This document shows positions 40,877 through 52,232 of a stretch of DNA of 64,000 bases, piece after piece (the stretch's first letter is position 1; each line of letters begins with the position of its first letter). The translations under genes were made by a program, and so were the position numbers. The notes under the pieces are model-generated. The model saw only the letters and a list, made by a program, of their open reading frames with translations, had not been told where the DNA came from and did no database searches. Origin of the DNA: Dermacentor variabilis (taxonomy: Eukaryota; Arthropoda; Arachnida; Ixodida; Ixodidae); contig NC_134572.1 in NCBI RefSeq assembly GCF_050947875.1, positions 155,641,105-155,705,104 on the forward strand. The letters run 5' to 3'.

Positions 40877-43800
40877 AGAAATTATGTATAGTACAATAGA
40901 AATACATTTATTAATGTTTACATCGAACAATAAAAATACTAGCAGTTCGGTAAAGAGTTAACATAATACGTTTTAGCTTTGTGCTTGAAGGTTGCAAATG
41001 CGCATGATTTGATATAGGGCAGAATCGAATTCGACAATGATATGCCTGAAAACATGACAGTAAATTTCCCATAGATAGTGCAACTTTTAGGAAGGAGCAA
41101 ATTGTGACGTGCGGAAAACATTGTGTTATTATTATTATTAGTCAGGTCAGAACGGATAAAAACTTCAATACCTAGCTCCGTATTTATGAAGCTTAACATT
41201 AGGAGCAGCAGCTTATGGTGCAACAACATACGCAAGGGGAGAAGGTTCAGCGAACGAAAAATGGGAGCAAAATGACACAGAAATGGTTGAAATGTCATCA
41301 ATCGTACCGCCTGCTTTTGTAAAGCTTCTAGTTAGGGGAAATGAGTGAAGTACGCATTACCACATGATGAAAGGCGATATGAAAATTGACTGAATATACG
41401 CGTAATGCAAGGACAGGAGAACACTTGGTTCAAAAAAGAAGCGCGATTTGATAATGATGTGAATTCCGAAAGGAATTTTTTGAACAAGAGATTGGACATA
41501 GCGGTTGAATTTTAACTGGTCATCTAAGATAATACCTAGAAATTTCGTTGACACAGATCTTGTAATTATGTGATTGGTACGTGATACAACTAAGGAATCT
41601 ATGAATAATGATTGAGGGGTATGAAATACCATAAATGTTGCCTTCGATGGATTGATATATAACGTGTTTTTCAGGCACGATGCATGAACATTAGCGAGAT
41701 CATTGTTTAATTTGTTTAGTAGTGTGGTGTAACTCTTGTCGGATATGAAAATGGTTGTGTGATGAGCATAGATAAAGTAATGCGAATGCGTTAATATTTG
41801 TGGCAAATCATTCATGAACAATAAAAATAACAATGGCCCAATTATTGATCCCCGAGGGACGCCTCTATTAATAATTTTAGGTGAAGAGAAGGAACTATTC
41901 AATTGGACTATTTGTGGTAGGTCTATTAGGTAGTCACGAATTAACTGCAAAGGCGGGCCAGAAATGCCGTACGATTAAAGTTTTTGTAGGAGGATGAGAT
42001 TGTTAATTGTATCAAACGCTTTAGTAAAATCAATAAATAGAGCATCGACTAATAGGCCTTCATCTATAGCTAAATTAACTTTATCATAAATGTAATAGGT
42101 TAAGTTCCTCTGTCAAATGCTCTCTAAAACCAGATTGATAAGGAAATAATAGCTTAAATTTGCTTATTTAATTAAATGCTCCTGAATAGATTTTTCAATC
42201 ACCTTGCTAAAGAAAAACAACATGTAAATAGGACGATAATTATCAAACACTCATTATTTCCTTTTTAAAGATTCGGATTACCTTACCCATTTTGAGGCTT
42301 TTGGAAAAGAGACCATCTTTAAATAATTTAATCATTACGTCGGCAAGTGCCGCTGAAATTTGTTTATGCACAAGCTTAATGTTCGATGGTCGGATGAGAT
42401 CAAGGACTGTCCCAGTTGTTTCGAGTGATGTTGTGATACTACGAACTTCTTGTGCTGTTGAAGGGCTTAAGTAAAACAAATAGGGACTGTGTGGTGAAAT
42501 AGGTAAGGGTGGTTTCAGGCTATAGAACAACTATAGCATTAAAATAGTTACTGAAAGTGTTAGCGACGTCCTTAGCGTCGGTGAAATTAACTTAATTGCA
42601 GCTGACGCATGGTAAGCCATTATCAGGGGAAGCAGTGGTTTAAAATTCTTTAATATCTTGCCAGTTTCGCCTGGTGTCGTTTGCATTTTGTCCAATCTTG
42701 TTTGCGTAGTAATTACGCTTAGCACATTTTTTTTACTCCAGAACATTTGAGTATGCTTTGAATCGTGAACACAATGTGTTATGAGCTTTGAACTTCTTGC
42801 GAAGGTTGTCTTTTTTTACTATGGATCGCATTAAACTATTGCGGATCCAAGGCTTTTTCGGTATACTGAACCAGCACGTCACGGTGAAGTTATTGATGCT
42901 TAAGGTATTGCACTCTGATATCTTCGCTGAAAAAGATGCAAAAGCTTTTTCTGCACATTGCTCCTGAATAACGTCCGTCCAGTCAGTCGCACGAATTAGG
43001 TGAATGAATTTATTTGAACATAAAATTACCTGATGTTTTTTTAAAGACTAACTGTTACGGAGCCTGCGCTAAGAAATACGGGATAATGCTCAGTTATCAT
43101 AGTTTACTACACCGTCCGTGGTAATATCAGTAGGTGAACTGGAAAGAATATGATATATTTGAGTGCTGGAACAGCCTTGTTCACAACGAGTTGGAGCACG
43201 AATTAGCGGAGAAAATCCACATCTAAGAAAAGTGCTAGCGTACTCAGAGCGTGGCTGACTGGTAGGGTCGATTGTATTGATGTTTATCTCATCGCAGATT
43301 ATAATATCCTTGTTCTCGTCTATTGACTTGTTCAGTAATTGCTGGAATTCTCTGCAGAACTCAATATAAGTAGACGAAGGCGAGTGATAGATGGACGCAA
43401 TTATAATATTACGATTGGTCGGCAACAAGTTACTGCTTGACTGAAAGTTACTTTGATTTACTTCTAACCAAACAGATTCGCAGAGAGAGGTGCACAAAGT
43501 AAAGTCATGGCGGTGTATATAGGACAGTTCTGAATTTACTAATATGGTTGAACCACCACTGCGATGTTCTTCGCGATGACAGTATTCAGAAGTATAATTG
43601 GGAAGACCGTACAGATTTTCGTCATGTGATGACAACCACGTCTTAGCCGGGCAAATGAAAGAGAAAGCGTGGTTCAGAATGGAAAGAAACGTCAGGAGAT
43701 TATCGGGGTGCCCACGAATACTGCGGATTTTAAGATTTACAAAAGATAGCGTGGGCTGCTTTTTTTCAGCAGACAATTACATTGATCAAGTCAAGAAACA

Positions 43801-44480
43801 GACTCAGCCATGATGAATTATAAAGATCAGAGAATGCTAAAAGAACGACATGTGATTACTTCAAGATAGATCAGATGCGGTGCACACGGCTGTCTTCCGA
43901 CTTTCTGGCCTTGATAGCGTAGTTGTTGGTCCACAGAAATTTCCAACATTTCAATTTTTTATGTTCTAGCGCCTACACAAAAACTCGCTTATTTTCCTGT
44001 GTTAGATGATCGTTGACAAAAATAGAGGTCGGTGGCTTATGTGAGAGCCCAATAGCGGTCATAGTGAGTCGGGCCTTTCTTTTTTTTATTTTTTTTTTGC
44101 CGCGCTTTGGATACAAAGTCTGCTTTCTTTGTCCTAGAGCAGAATCGTTCTATTATGTTGGTTCCCTGTTTATCAGGTACGCTGCGAACAATATCTATAT
44201 CAGCAGCAGCCACAGGACAGTCGATCTTTTCGCCCAAGACCTGTACAATTGACAGACAGTTTTCTCGGTTCAGCTCGAGGTAACTAACCCTTTGCGTAAG
44301 CTTCTTGTTACTAACCACGATGGACTTGTTCTCATCCCTCAGGGGTTTGTTTTCTTGCACAAGACTGTCATTATTTGATTTCACAGATTCGTACAAGTTA
44401 TTAAAAGCCACCAGGCTCTGGCGCATCTCTGCGTTTCAGAACGGAGCACTTGAATTTCCCTTGCCAGCCCATCGTTAATC
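40877..44480 (-). mobile_element. CR1-like LINE with ORF1 and ORF2, inactive
   Basis: On the minus strand: ORF1 (44426-44037) with a coiled-coil-like segment (SNNDSLVQENKPLRDENKSI) and ENCLSIVQVLGEKIDCPVAA followed by IIERFCSRTKKADFVSKARQ, as in CR1-like ORF1 proteins. The endonuclease (43776-43090) reads SFVNLKIRSIRGHPDNLLTF, ICPAKTWLSSHDENLYGLPN (TETWL expected, so the catalytic Glu is Lys), SIYHSPSS, and the late piece APTRCEQGCSSTQIYHILSS. RT is in frames 42746-42243 and 41950-41357: GVPRGSIIGPLLFLLFMNDL, then FIYAHHTTIF, where YADD is expected (DD changed to HH). The 3' UTR (40880-41350) is AT-rich and contains several aataaa-like motifs. Dead copy. Confidence 0.85.
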
Positions 44481-44610
44481 GGCATCGCGGTTAAGCACAC
44501 AGAGCAATAAACACGACCAGTAAAAAACAGAGCGAAAAGGCAGCAGGGGTGGCGGCACTGAGGGTATTTGTGAAACGCTAGGAAAAGATTACTTAAACAC
44601 TAAACTGTGC

Positions 44611-45177
44611 AAGGATTGAGGCAACGTTAGGGCCGTACTTTAGGCCGCAACCACTACTGCCGAAATGAAGAACGCTGTCCAGAGGCAGCCGCTTAAGACG
44701 GCTTGTCTTCGCCTGCAGCCATCGCGCACAGTGCGGTTGTTTCGATGCACGCTGTCGTCACGATACAGTGGTAGCCGGCTGTACACGTACCCACCTTGTT
44801 AGTAAGGGCTGTCGCGCTACTGCTCTTTGAGCGCACATGCTATGTGATCTGCGCAAGAATTGAGGCAAGGGTTAGGAGCGTACTTTAGGCTACAACCACT
44901 ATTGCCGAAATGAAGGACGCCGTCCAAAGCCGGCCGGTTAAGACGGTGGTCTTCGACGGCAGCCAACGCACGCAGCGCGGTTGTCTCTACGCCCCCTGTG
45001 GTCACGGAGTCGCCACGATACAATGGTAGCCGGCTGTACACTTGTCCGCCTTGTTAGTAGGTGCTGTCGCAGTGCTGTTGTTTGAGCTCAGGTGCTACGG
45101 GATGTGCGCAAGAATTGAGGCAACGGTTAGGAGCGTACTTTCGACCACAATCACTGCTGCCGAAAATGAGGCCGTCC
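44611..45177 (-). repeat. Tandem monomers in the 5' region of the CR1-like LINE
   Basis: Units begin at 44611, 44854 and 45109 with caaggattgaggcaacg/caagaattgaggcaa(g/c)g. Each of the first two units is about 243-255 bp with acgatacagtggtagccggctgtacac and cttgttagtaagggctgtcgc; the third is truncated after about 68 bp. They lie directly upstream (5' side) of ORF1 on the LINE strand. Arrays of this kind act as promoter monomers in some LINE families; that role here is inference. Confidence 0.85.
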
Positions 45178-45185
45178 TTCAGTGT

Positions 45186-45832
45186 GGAGCGGTAGAAGCT
45201 GTTCGCCCTGAATGACGCCTTCAACGTCTGCGGGTGTTTGCAACGTCTGCGTGTCATAATGCTGGAGCAAGGCGGGATACTGAGTTGGTCCCTAAGCACA
45301 CACAAGGCACGCTGACTGGAATGCCTCTCCGTCAGTATGGCTTAATCGGTGGGCAGCGTTATTGAGTTTGACTTCAGATTGATGATCACATTGTGTTGAT
45401 TCAGGAATTCCATGTCGATAATTATGTCTTGTGAACACTATTGCTCGATAACGAAGATGGGAGGGCAGGTCTGGTCATGAATAACAATTCATGCCCTGTA
45501 GATACTGATCGGCGTCACCACGTGCCCTCCAACTGTCCAGATTTGAGGGCCGCCCCATGCAGTCTTAGCTTTCTTCAACTGGGCGTCGAAGAGTCCACTC
45601 AAGAGGGAGTAGTGATCTCCTGTCTCTAGGAAAGGAGCCAGTGCATGACCGTCGCGAAGCACGTCCTCACCAGTGATTCTATGTAGTTGCAGTTTGGCTT
45701 TGGCGTCAAATCACGGCTGCGTGACGCTGACCTGTGGCTGGAACGTGGCATCGTCAGGTCTTCTTTTGTGCACAACATGGCGTGGTGCGGTGTGGTGCAG
45801 CGTGGATGAGTGAGGCGTGCCCTGGTGAATAT
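45186..45832 (-). pseudogene. E4-family gag/protease scrap, antisense
   Basis: On the minus strand from 45832: TKEDLTMPRSSHRSASRSRD and LTPKPNC, matching the E4 gag-protease join. Then TAWGGPQIWTVGGHVVTPIS, IIIDMEFLNQHNVIINLKSN and SITLPTD*, the protease flap and end. It closes with ADVEGVIQGEQLL before the LINE monomers begin. Stops and a missing active-site DTG piece show decay. It sits head to head with the 5' LTR of E4 at 45833. Confidence 0.8.
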
Positions 45833-46246
45833 TGACAGGTGTACTTCTTTATCGGGCGACCACTTCTCACCGCCTAACAAATGTTATCGCACAGCGCAGG
45901 ACGCGCCTGCATGGAAAAGAAGCTTCTGGAATGTTATTGATGGTTCCGTCCATTGTCTTTCCCCGCAATTTGTGTAATCTGGTTGCGTGTATGCGCGACG
46001 CGAATAGTGTAGAACTTTGTGGAAGACATGCGGGTCCCAGCGGTTACTCTAGAATATTCGACGACTCAACTATAGAAGCCGACACGCTTGACCGGCAGAT
46101 CAGGTCTTCGACCATCGCCGACCGTGTTCGCCGCTATCGTTGTGCTAAATGTGTACCCCGTTGTTGTGGCTGCAGGTTCACCCAATAAAAGTTCGTTTTG
46201 TCTTTCGCAGTATTGCTACTGTGTTCTTCATCACCACCACGTGACA
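45833..46246 (+). repeat. 5' LTR of E4
   Basis: Starts tgacaggtgtacttc and ends ccacgtgaca. The TATA-like tataaaag seen in the solo LTR is decayed here to ctatagaagcc (about 46070). Polyadenylation signal aataaa near 46185. Confidence 0.92.
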
Positions 46247-46412
46247 TCTGGTGGAGGTGCTTTTCGTTCATCTACCGGACACCACGACAAGCCGTGATCC
46301 AAGCCCGGACCGCAAAGCAAACACCAACGTACTCCAGGACCATCGAGCAAGCCGCCGTCTTCAATAGCTGCCCCCGGAGCACGGACTTCTACCTGAGAAG
46401 ATCAAGAAGATT

Positions 46413-47555
46413 GTGGCCAAGGCAACTGCAATGGCAGCGACAGCGTACCCCATCGTACCGCAGCAGACCAGGGAGCCTCCGACGTTCCGCGGTTCAACAT
46501 TCAAGGACTCGGAAACCATGCTTGAGGCGTATAAGAGGGTCGCTGCATTCAGCTGGAACAGCGACGACAAACTGCGACATGTCTTCTTCGCATTGGAAGA
46601 CGCTGCCAGGACGCAGTTCGAGAATGGAGAAGCCACCTTAACGACGTGGGACCTGTTCTGAAGCGGCTTCTTTCAAACATTTACAAGCGTGGTGCGGAAA
46701 GAGAGAGCCCAAGCTCTACTAGAAACCAGAGCGCAGCTGCCAAATGAGACGATCGCGATCTTCACGGCGGAGATGGCCAGTCTTTTCCGGCACGCCGACC
46801 AGGAAATGTCGGAGGAGAAAATTCCGCTTCCTGATGCGGGGCGTCAAGCAAGAACTTTTTGCCGGACTTATTCGTAACCCACAGAATACTGTAGCTGAGT
46901 TTTCTGCAGACGCAACGACGCTCGAAAAAACTCTCGAGATGCGCACCCGGCAATATAACCTCCATGGGCTCACGCCGCAGTACGCCATCCACGGACTGGC
47001 TTCCGACGACCTTCAAGAGACCATTAGGGCATTGTGCGCGACGAAATGTGGAAGGTCCTGCCTTCGTCGCAGCTTCAAGTGGCCTCGATCGCCGACATCG
47101 TGAAAGATGAGGCTCAGCGATCGCTTGGGGTTCCTGAGGTGCAACCTCAATCATCGCAGCCCCAGCCAGAAGCGTTGACCTACGCCGCCGTCGCACGCCG
47201 TCAAGGCCTCCCTCCGCGACCGCGCCAGGACCCTGTAACGCCGCAATTCCGTCGTCCGCCGCCGCCGCCGCCAGCACGCCCACCCGTCGCCCAGCGCGTC
47301 TACGCGAGGAAGACAGACATTTGGCGAGCCCCCGACCACCACTCGCTCTGCTGTCACTGCGGAGAAGCCGGTCATGTGTACCGCCGATGCCCATACCGCG
47401 ACTTGGGACTGAGAGGGTTCGCCGTCAAAGCGCCAGGTCCAAAGCTTGGGGAGCGCCCACATGATCTCGCCGATTACCGAGCCGCCACTCAATGCAGCTC
47501 TCGACGAGCGTCCCGTTCGCCGTCATCAGGCCACTACCGGTGGCCGCAGCGCTGA
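46413..47555 (+). pseudogene. gag: E4 Gag, three or more frameshifts
   Basis: Pieces in order: PIVPQQTREPPTFRGSTFKD, VFFALEDAARTQFENGEATL (46413-46661), then ALLETRAQLPNETIAIFTAE (46689-46877), then FLMRGVKQELFAGLIRNPQN (46840-46900). Then DIVKDEAQRSLGVPE, a proline-rich linker, and the intact zinc knuckle CCHCGEAGHVYRRC at about 47353-47394 in the 47034-47555 frame. Closest to the antisense copy at 34.5-36 kb. The knuckle is the only one in this window that keeps all CCHC ligands and the Gly-His. Confidence 0.9.
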
Positions 47556-47609
47556 CCATACACTAGCCCAGCCCGGGGCCGGTCAGCGAGCCCATATCCG
47601 GAAAACTAA

Positions 47610-48884
47610 AAGCTGCAACTGATGGAGGCGCGGTTGCTGTTCGTCGAACTGACGAAGATTCTCCTCCGTCGACGAACACACCGAAGAAACTACCTCGATG
47701 ACATAACGACACGCCGCCGTCCCGCCGAAGTGTGAAAGCAAAGAATACATCGACGAAAGACGACCTGGCGACGTCCCATACCAGCCACAGGTCAACGCGA
47801 CACAGTCGTGATCCTACGCCAAGACCTAATTGTGACGCAAGACAAAGAACCACCGACCTCGACGTGCTTCTCGACGGCCACGCAGTCATCGCCTTAGTCG
47901 ACACAGGAGCCGATTACTCTGTCCTGAGTAGACACATCGCCGCCGATTTGAAGAAGGGTAAGACTGCATGGGAAGGCCCTCAAATTCGGACCGCAAAAGG
48001 ACACCTGATTACGCCGACTGGAATCTGCACGGCAAGAATTACCGTTCATGACCGGACTTACCCTGCCACCTTCATTACCCTCCAACAATGTTTACGCGAC
48101 GTCATTCTCGGCATGGACTTCCTAAACCAACACGGTGCAGTAATCGACCTGAAGTCGAAGTCGATAACCCTGCCTGAAGATCAAGCGATACAGCCGGAGA
48201 GCTCTCGTAGTCACCATGCCTTAAGCGTGCTCGAAAGTCAAGTCAGCATCCTGCCTCGCTCCAGCATTGCCATTTCCTTCGGCACCAAAATATCTGCCGA
48301 TGTAGAAGGAGTCTTCGAGGGTGACCAACGGGTACTGCTAGACCGTGAAATTTCCGTCGCAAGAGGGATCGCTCGACTCCACGGCGAAAAAACGGAAGTG
48401 GTGCTAACCAACTTCAGCCAAGAGTTCAAGCACATCAGCAAGGGAACGACAATCGCGTACATCGAAGAAATTGTGCAAACGCGCAATGTCTTTGCCCTCT
48501 CAGATTCTGCCGCATCTACCCCACCAACCACAGTCACCGAACCAGACTTCGACGTAAATCCAAGTCTACCCATGAACAAGCAGCAACAGCTCAGCAGTCT
48601 GCTCCGACGATACAAGGACTGCTTTGCGACTTCATCGAAGATTCGGCAAACACCAGTTGCAAAGCATCGCACCATAACCGAAGAGTGCGCTCAACCACTC
48701 CGCCAGAGCCCTTACCGAGTTTCGGCACGAGAACGTGAAGCAATTAGGCAAAAGTCGACGCAATGCTCCGCGACGACATCATCCAGCCGTCGAAAAGCCC
48801 GTGGGCACCTCCTGTTGTCCTGGTGAAGAGAAAGGACGGAACCCTACGTTTCTGCGTCGATTATCGTCGACTGAATAAGATTTA
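47610..48884 (+). pseudogene. E4 protease, spacer and start of RT
   Basis: Long frame 47732-48826 with protease core [20 protein letters not shown] (DTG intact), GPQIRTAKGHLITPTGICTA, RDVILGMDFLNQHGAVIDLK. The full spacer is present (SILPRSSIAISFGTKISADV; ARLHGEKTEVVLTNFSQEFK). The RT entry [16 protein letters not shown] is reached before a one-base frameshift near 48750, after which [15 protein letters not shown] and [11 protein letters not shown] are in another frame. The reading is cut at 48881 by the Penelope-like insertion. Confidence 0.92.
48869..48881. repeat. Target-site duplication, left copy
   Basis: gactgaataagat, identical to 49695-49707; it brackets the 813-bp insertion exactly and encodes part of the RT motif RLNKI. 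Confidence 0.97.
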
Positions 48885-49694
48885 GTAAAGCAATGAAGGG
48901 GGCTAGTTGGTGAACATACATGGTTATATTGCGCTCAGTTTTACAAACACGATATTAAGGAAGGACAGAACGTGGACGGACGCAGCGCAAGCCACCAACT
49001 GTTTAATACTGGTAAAGAACGCGCTTATATACACGGAGCTATGGTGCGGGGGAGAGGGGTACATATAAAAGGATATGACAAGGTGACAACCAGTGATCAT
49101 AGTTTGAGTCAGGCATACATCGTTCACATGCACCCGTTCGCCCTGGCAAACTCGACCTCAGCTTCGATAAGCGCGATGCACGGAGTGCTTACGCACATCT
49201 CTTTTTCTTTAACATCGGGCAAACTGGACGTTGTCTAAATGATAGGTTACGGGAGCACAAACACACGTACCAGCTTCTGACAGCCCCTAGCAACTTGGCC
49301 GCACATTGCAAACAATGCGAATGCTCCTCGCTACTAGAAAGCACCACAGTCATTGGAACATCAAAAACAAAAACGGAGCGAGAAATATGGAAGGCGCTCG
49401 CGATAGCTAAAGAAAAAGAGATGTGCGTAAGCACTCCGTCCATCGCGCTTATCAAAGCCGAGGTCGAGTTTTCCAGGGCGAATGGGTGCAAGTGAACGAT
49501 GTATGCCTGACTCAAACTATGATCACTTGTTGTCACCTTGTCATATCTTTTTATATGTACCCCCCGCACCATATGCCCTTGTATATAAAAGCGTTCTTTA
49601 ACAGTATTAAACAGTTCGTAGTTTGCGCTGAGTCCGGTAACATTCTGTCCTTCCTTAATATCGTGTTTGTAAAACTGAGCGCGATATAACCATG
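48882..49694 (+). mobile_element. Penelope-like element insertion with long inverted arms
   Basis: An 813-bp insertion between perfect 13-bp duplications. It begins ttagtaaagcaatgaagggggctagttggtgaacata, then arm 48919-49211 pairs with arm 49408-49694 as reverse complements (catggttatat...aaagaaaaag / ctttttcttt...atataaccatg), with a 196-nt spacer. A frame from 49212 to 49495 encodes the end of a GIY-YIG endonuclease: IGQTGRCLNDRLREH (GIY-YIG signature with the conserved Arg), AAHCKQCECSSLLESTTVIG, and KTKTEREIWKALAIA, with the catalytic-Glu type motif. This is the C-terminal domain of Penelope-like retroelements. RT is absent, so this is a truncated, non-autonomous copy. Confidence 0.9.
49212..49495 (+). 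pseudogene. Penelope GIY-YIG endonuclease C-terminal part
   Basis: About 94 codons open to TGA at 49493-49495: NIGQTGRCLNDRLREHK, HCKQCECSSLLES, TKTEREIWKAL, STPSIALIKAEVEFSR. It includes the second strand of the GIY-YIG fold, the catalytic Arg and a C-terminal Glu (EREIW). The upstream GIY half, zinc linker and RT are missing. The right part overlaps the right inverted arm, so the left arm carries the same codons antisense. By family knowledge the domain nicks DNA to prime insertion. Confidence 0.85.
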
Positions 49695-49707
49695 GACTGA
49701 ATAAGAT
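49695..49707. repeat. Target-site duplication, right copy
   Basis: gactgaataagat; second copy of 48869-48881. RT coding of E4 resumes here with TKKGVYPLPRTDDALDRLCN. Confidence 0.97.
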
Positions 49708-51640
49708 CACGAAGAAAGGCGTATACCCCCTTCCACGGACAGACGACGCATTGGATCGGCTCTGCAACGCTAAATATTTCCCGTCGACTGACCTCAAGTC
49801 TGGCTATTGGCAAAGGGAAGTCGACGAAAGAGATCGCGAAAAGAACGCCTTCCTCACCCCAGACGACATCTACGAGTTCAAAGTTATGCCATTTGGACTG
49901 CGTTCGGCGCCGGCAACGTTCCAGCGTGTGATGGACACAGTTTTAGCAGGATTGAAGTGCCAGACCTGTCTTGTTTACTTGGATGACGTCGTCCTCTTCG
50001 CCAGAAATATCGACGATCACCTTAGGCGGCTTGCGGCAGTATTAGAGGCCATCAAGGCATCAGGGCTCACTCTGAAGCCGGAAAAGTGCCGCTCCGCTTA
50101 CTATGAGCTTCTGTTCCTAGGTCACGTCATCAGCAAATCTGGAGTCAGCCCTGACCCGCAGAAGACAGCTGCCATCGCAAAGTTCCCGCAGCCCATTGAC
50201 AAGAAGACAGCGCGTATATTCCTTGGCATGTGTGTATACTACAGGCGCTTTGTCAAGGACTTTTCACGCACCGCGTAGCCGCTAACACATCTAACCAAAT
50301 GCGATGTCGAGTTCAAAAGGGAAACGCCGCAGGCCGATGCATTTCAAGAACTCAAACGACTCATACAGTCGCCGCCAGTACTTGCACACTTCGACGAGAA
50401 CGCCGATACCGAAATTCACACTGACGCCAGTAGCCTAGGCCTCGGTGCCGTCCTACTCCAGAGGAAAGACGGACATGAACGGGTGATATCTTGTGCTAGC
50501 CGGTCGCTGTCGAAAGCGGAAGTAAATTATTCTACGACCGAAAAAGAATGCCTCACCATCATTTGGGCTGCAACAAAATTCCGCCATTACCTCTATGGCA
50601 GGCCATTCAAAGTAGTCAGCGACCAAGACGCGTTGTGTTGACTAGCTAACACAGAGGACCCTCCAAGATGGCTGGCGAGGTGGAGCCTCAGACTGCAAGA
50701 ATATGACGTGGCGATAAACTGCAAGTCCGGACGAAAACACTCAGACGCCGAATACCTATCACGCGCCCCCATCGATCCCCCACCGGAAGACGACGATGAT
50801 GACGATGCCTTCCTCGGAATAATAAGCGCAGAAGACTTCACTAAACAGCAACGAGCAGGCCCGGAGCCAAAAGGCCTCGTCGAGTATTTGGAAGGGAACA
50901 CCGACGTAGTACCTAGGCCATTTAAGCGCGGATTGTCTTCGTTCGCATTACAAAACCACCTGCTCGTTAAGAAGAACTTCTCACCAGTCCGCGCCAGCTA
51001 CCTTCTCGTCGTTCCGTCAGCGGAGCGTCCAGAAGTATTGTACGCCCTACATGACGATCCAACCGATGGGCACCTCGGATTCTCCCGAACGCTGTCGAGG
51101 ATACAGGAAAGGTATTACTGGCCGCGTCGGACCTCCGACGTCGCCCGTTACGTCAAGTCATGCCGAGACTGTCAGCGACGCAAGACAATACCGACAAGGC
51201 CAGCAGGATTCCTAGAGCCGATCAAACCTCCTTGCCGACCATTTCAGCAGATAGGGAAGGATTTGTTGGGACCGTTTCTGGCGTCCGTATCCAGAAATAA
51301 GTGGATCGTCGTGGCGACAGACTATCTCACCCGCTTCGCTGAAACTGAAGCTCTACCGAAAAGCAGCGCAGCCGAAGTGGCGAAATTTTCCGTCGAGAAC
51401 ATTCTGCTGCGACATGGTGCCCCAGAAGTCCTCATCGCCGACAGAGGAACAACGTTTACAGCAGAGCTCACCCAAGCCATTCTGCAGTACAGCCACAGAA
51501 GCCACAGGAGGGACACCGCCTACCATCCGCAGACGAATGGCCTCACGGAGCGCCTGAACAAGACCCTCGCCGACATACGAGCAATGTACGTCGACGTCGA
51601 GCACAAGATATTGGACGCCGTCCGTACGTACCCTTTGCTT
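49695..51640 (+). pseudogene. E4 RT (rest), RNase H and integrase
   Basis: [22 protein letters not shown] (Ile of SID changed to Thr; catalytic Asp kept), [40 protein letters not shown] (YLDD intact). Stop at about 50276-50278 (RTA*). RNase H in the same general frame: [45 protein letters not shown] (His of DHHALC lost and stop at 50639). Integrase from about 51040: HLGFSRTLSRIQERYYWPRR, CRDCQRRKT (HHCC), KDLLGPF (first Asp), IADRGTTFTAEL (second), [19 protein letters not shown] (Glu). The frame shifts near 51640, and the C-terminus is read on in a different frame. Confidence 0.93.
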
Positions 51641-52092
51641 ACAAAACGGTGCTGCGATAAACAACACAGATCGCGCCGTTTAAGCTGGTTTACTGCAGAA
51701 ACCCGACGACGACGCTCGAAACCATGCTGCCGCACGTCATCGACGAAGAGAATCTTGACGTTGCGACCTTTCTCTAGCGCGCCGAAGAAGCCCGACGACT
51801 CGCCCGCCTACGGGTCAAGAACCAGCAGCGTACCGACAGGCGACACTACAACCTCCGACGACGCTTCGTCGAGTACCAGGCCGAGTACCGTGTTTGGGTT
51901 TGGACACCTATACTCCGACGACGACTGAGCGAGAAGCTTTTGAGTCGCTATTTCGGACCGTACAAGATCATCCGACATATCGGCGCACTGGACTATGAGT
52001 TCGTGCCAGACGGCATTTCGCTATCACAGCGGCGCCGCTCACGACCTGAAATAGTCCACGTTGTGCGACTCAAGCCGTACTACCAGCGTTAA
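51640..52092 (+). pseudogene. E4 integrase C-terminus
   Basis: Scattered frames continue the integrase: VWVWTPILRRRLSEKLLSRY (about 51893), FGPYKIIRHIGALDYEFVPD (GPY/F module), ISLSQRRRSRPEIVHVVRLK, then PYYQR and stop at about 52092. Frameshifts near 51640 and 51900. Very similar to the copy at 36.5-36.8 kb. Confidence 0.88.
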
Positions 52093-52232
52093 TGAATTTT
52101 GGGACTTCGCGTATCTGACCTTTGGACTTCGTTTCTTTTCGTGTTTTGTTACTTTTATTTAATAAGTGTCATTTTGTGTTTCGCTCCCTTATGTTTGTAG
52201 CATCGGGACGATGCTTTTTAAGAGGGGGGTAA

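Noticed and set aside
44611..45177. CRISPR-like or satellite array
   Set aside because: Units of about 245 bp without unique spacers in a eukaryotic LINE 5' region; better explained as LINE monomers.
49189..49797. 202-codon minus frame over the Penelope insertion
   Set aside because: It reads across inverted arms and the nested junction into E4; it is the antisense of the GIY-YIG and RT frames.
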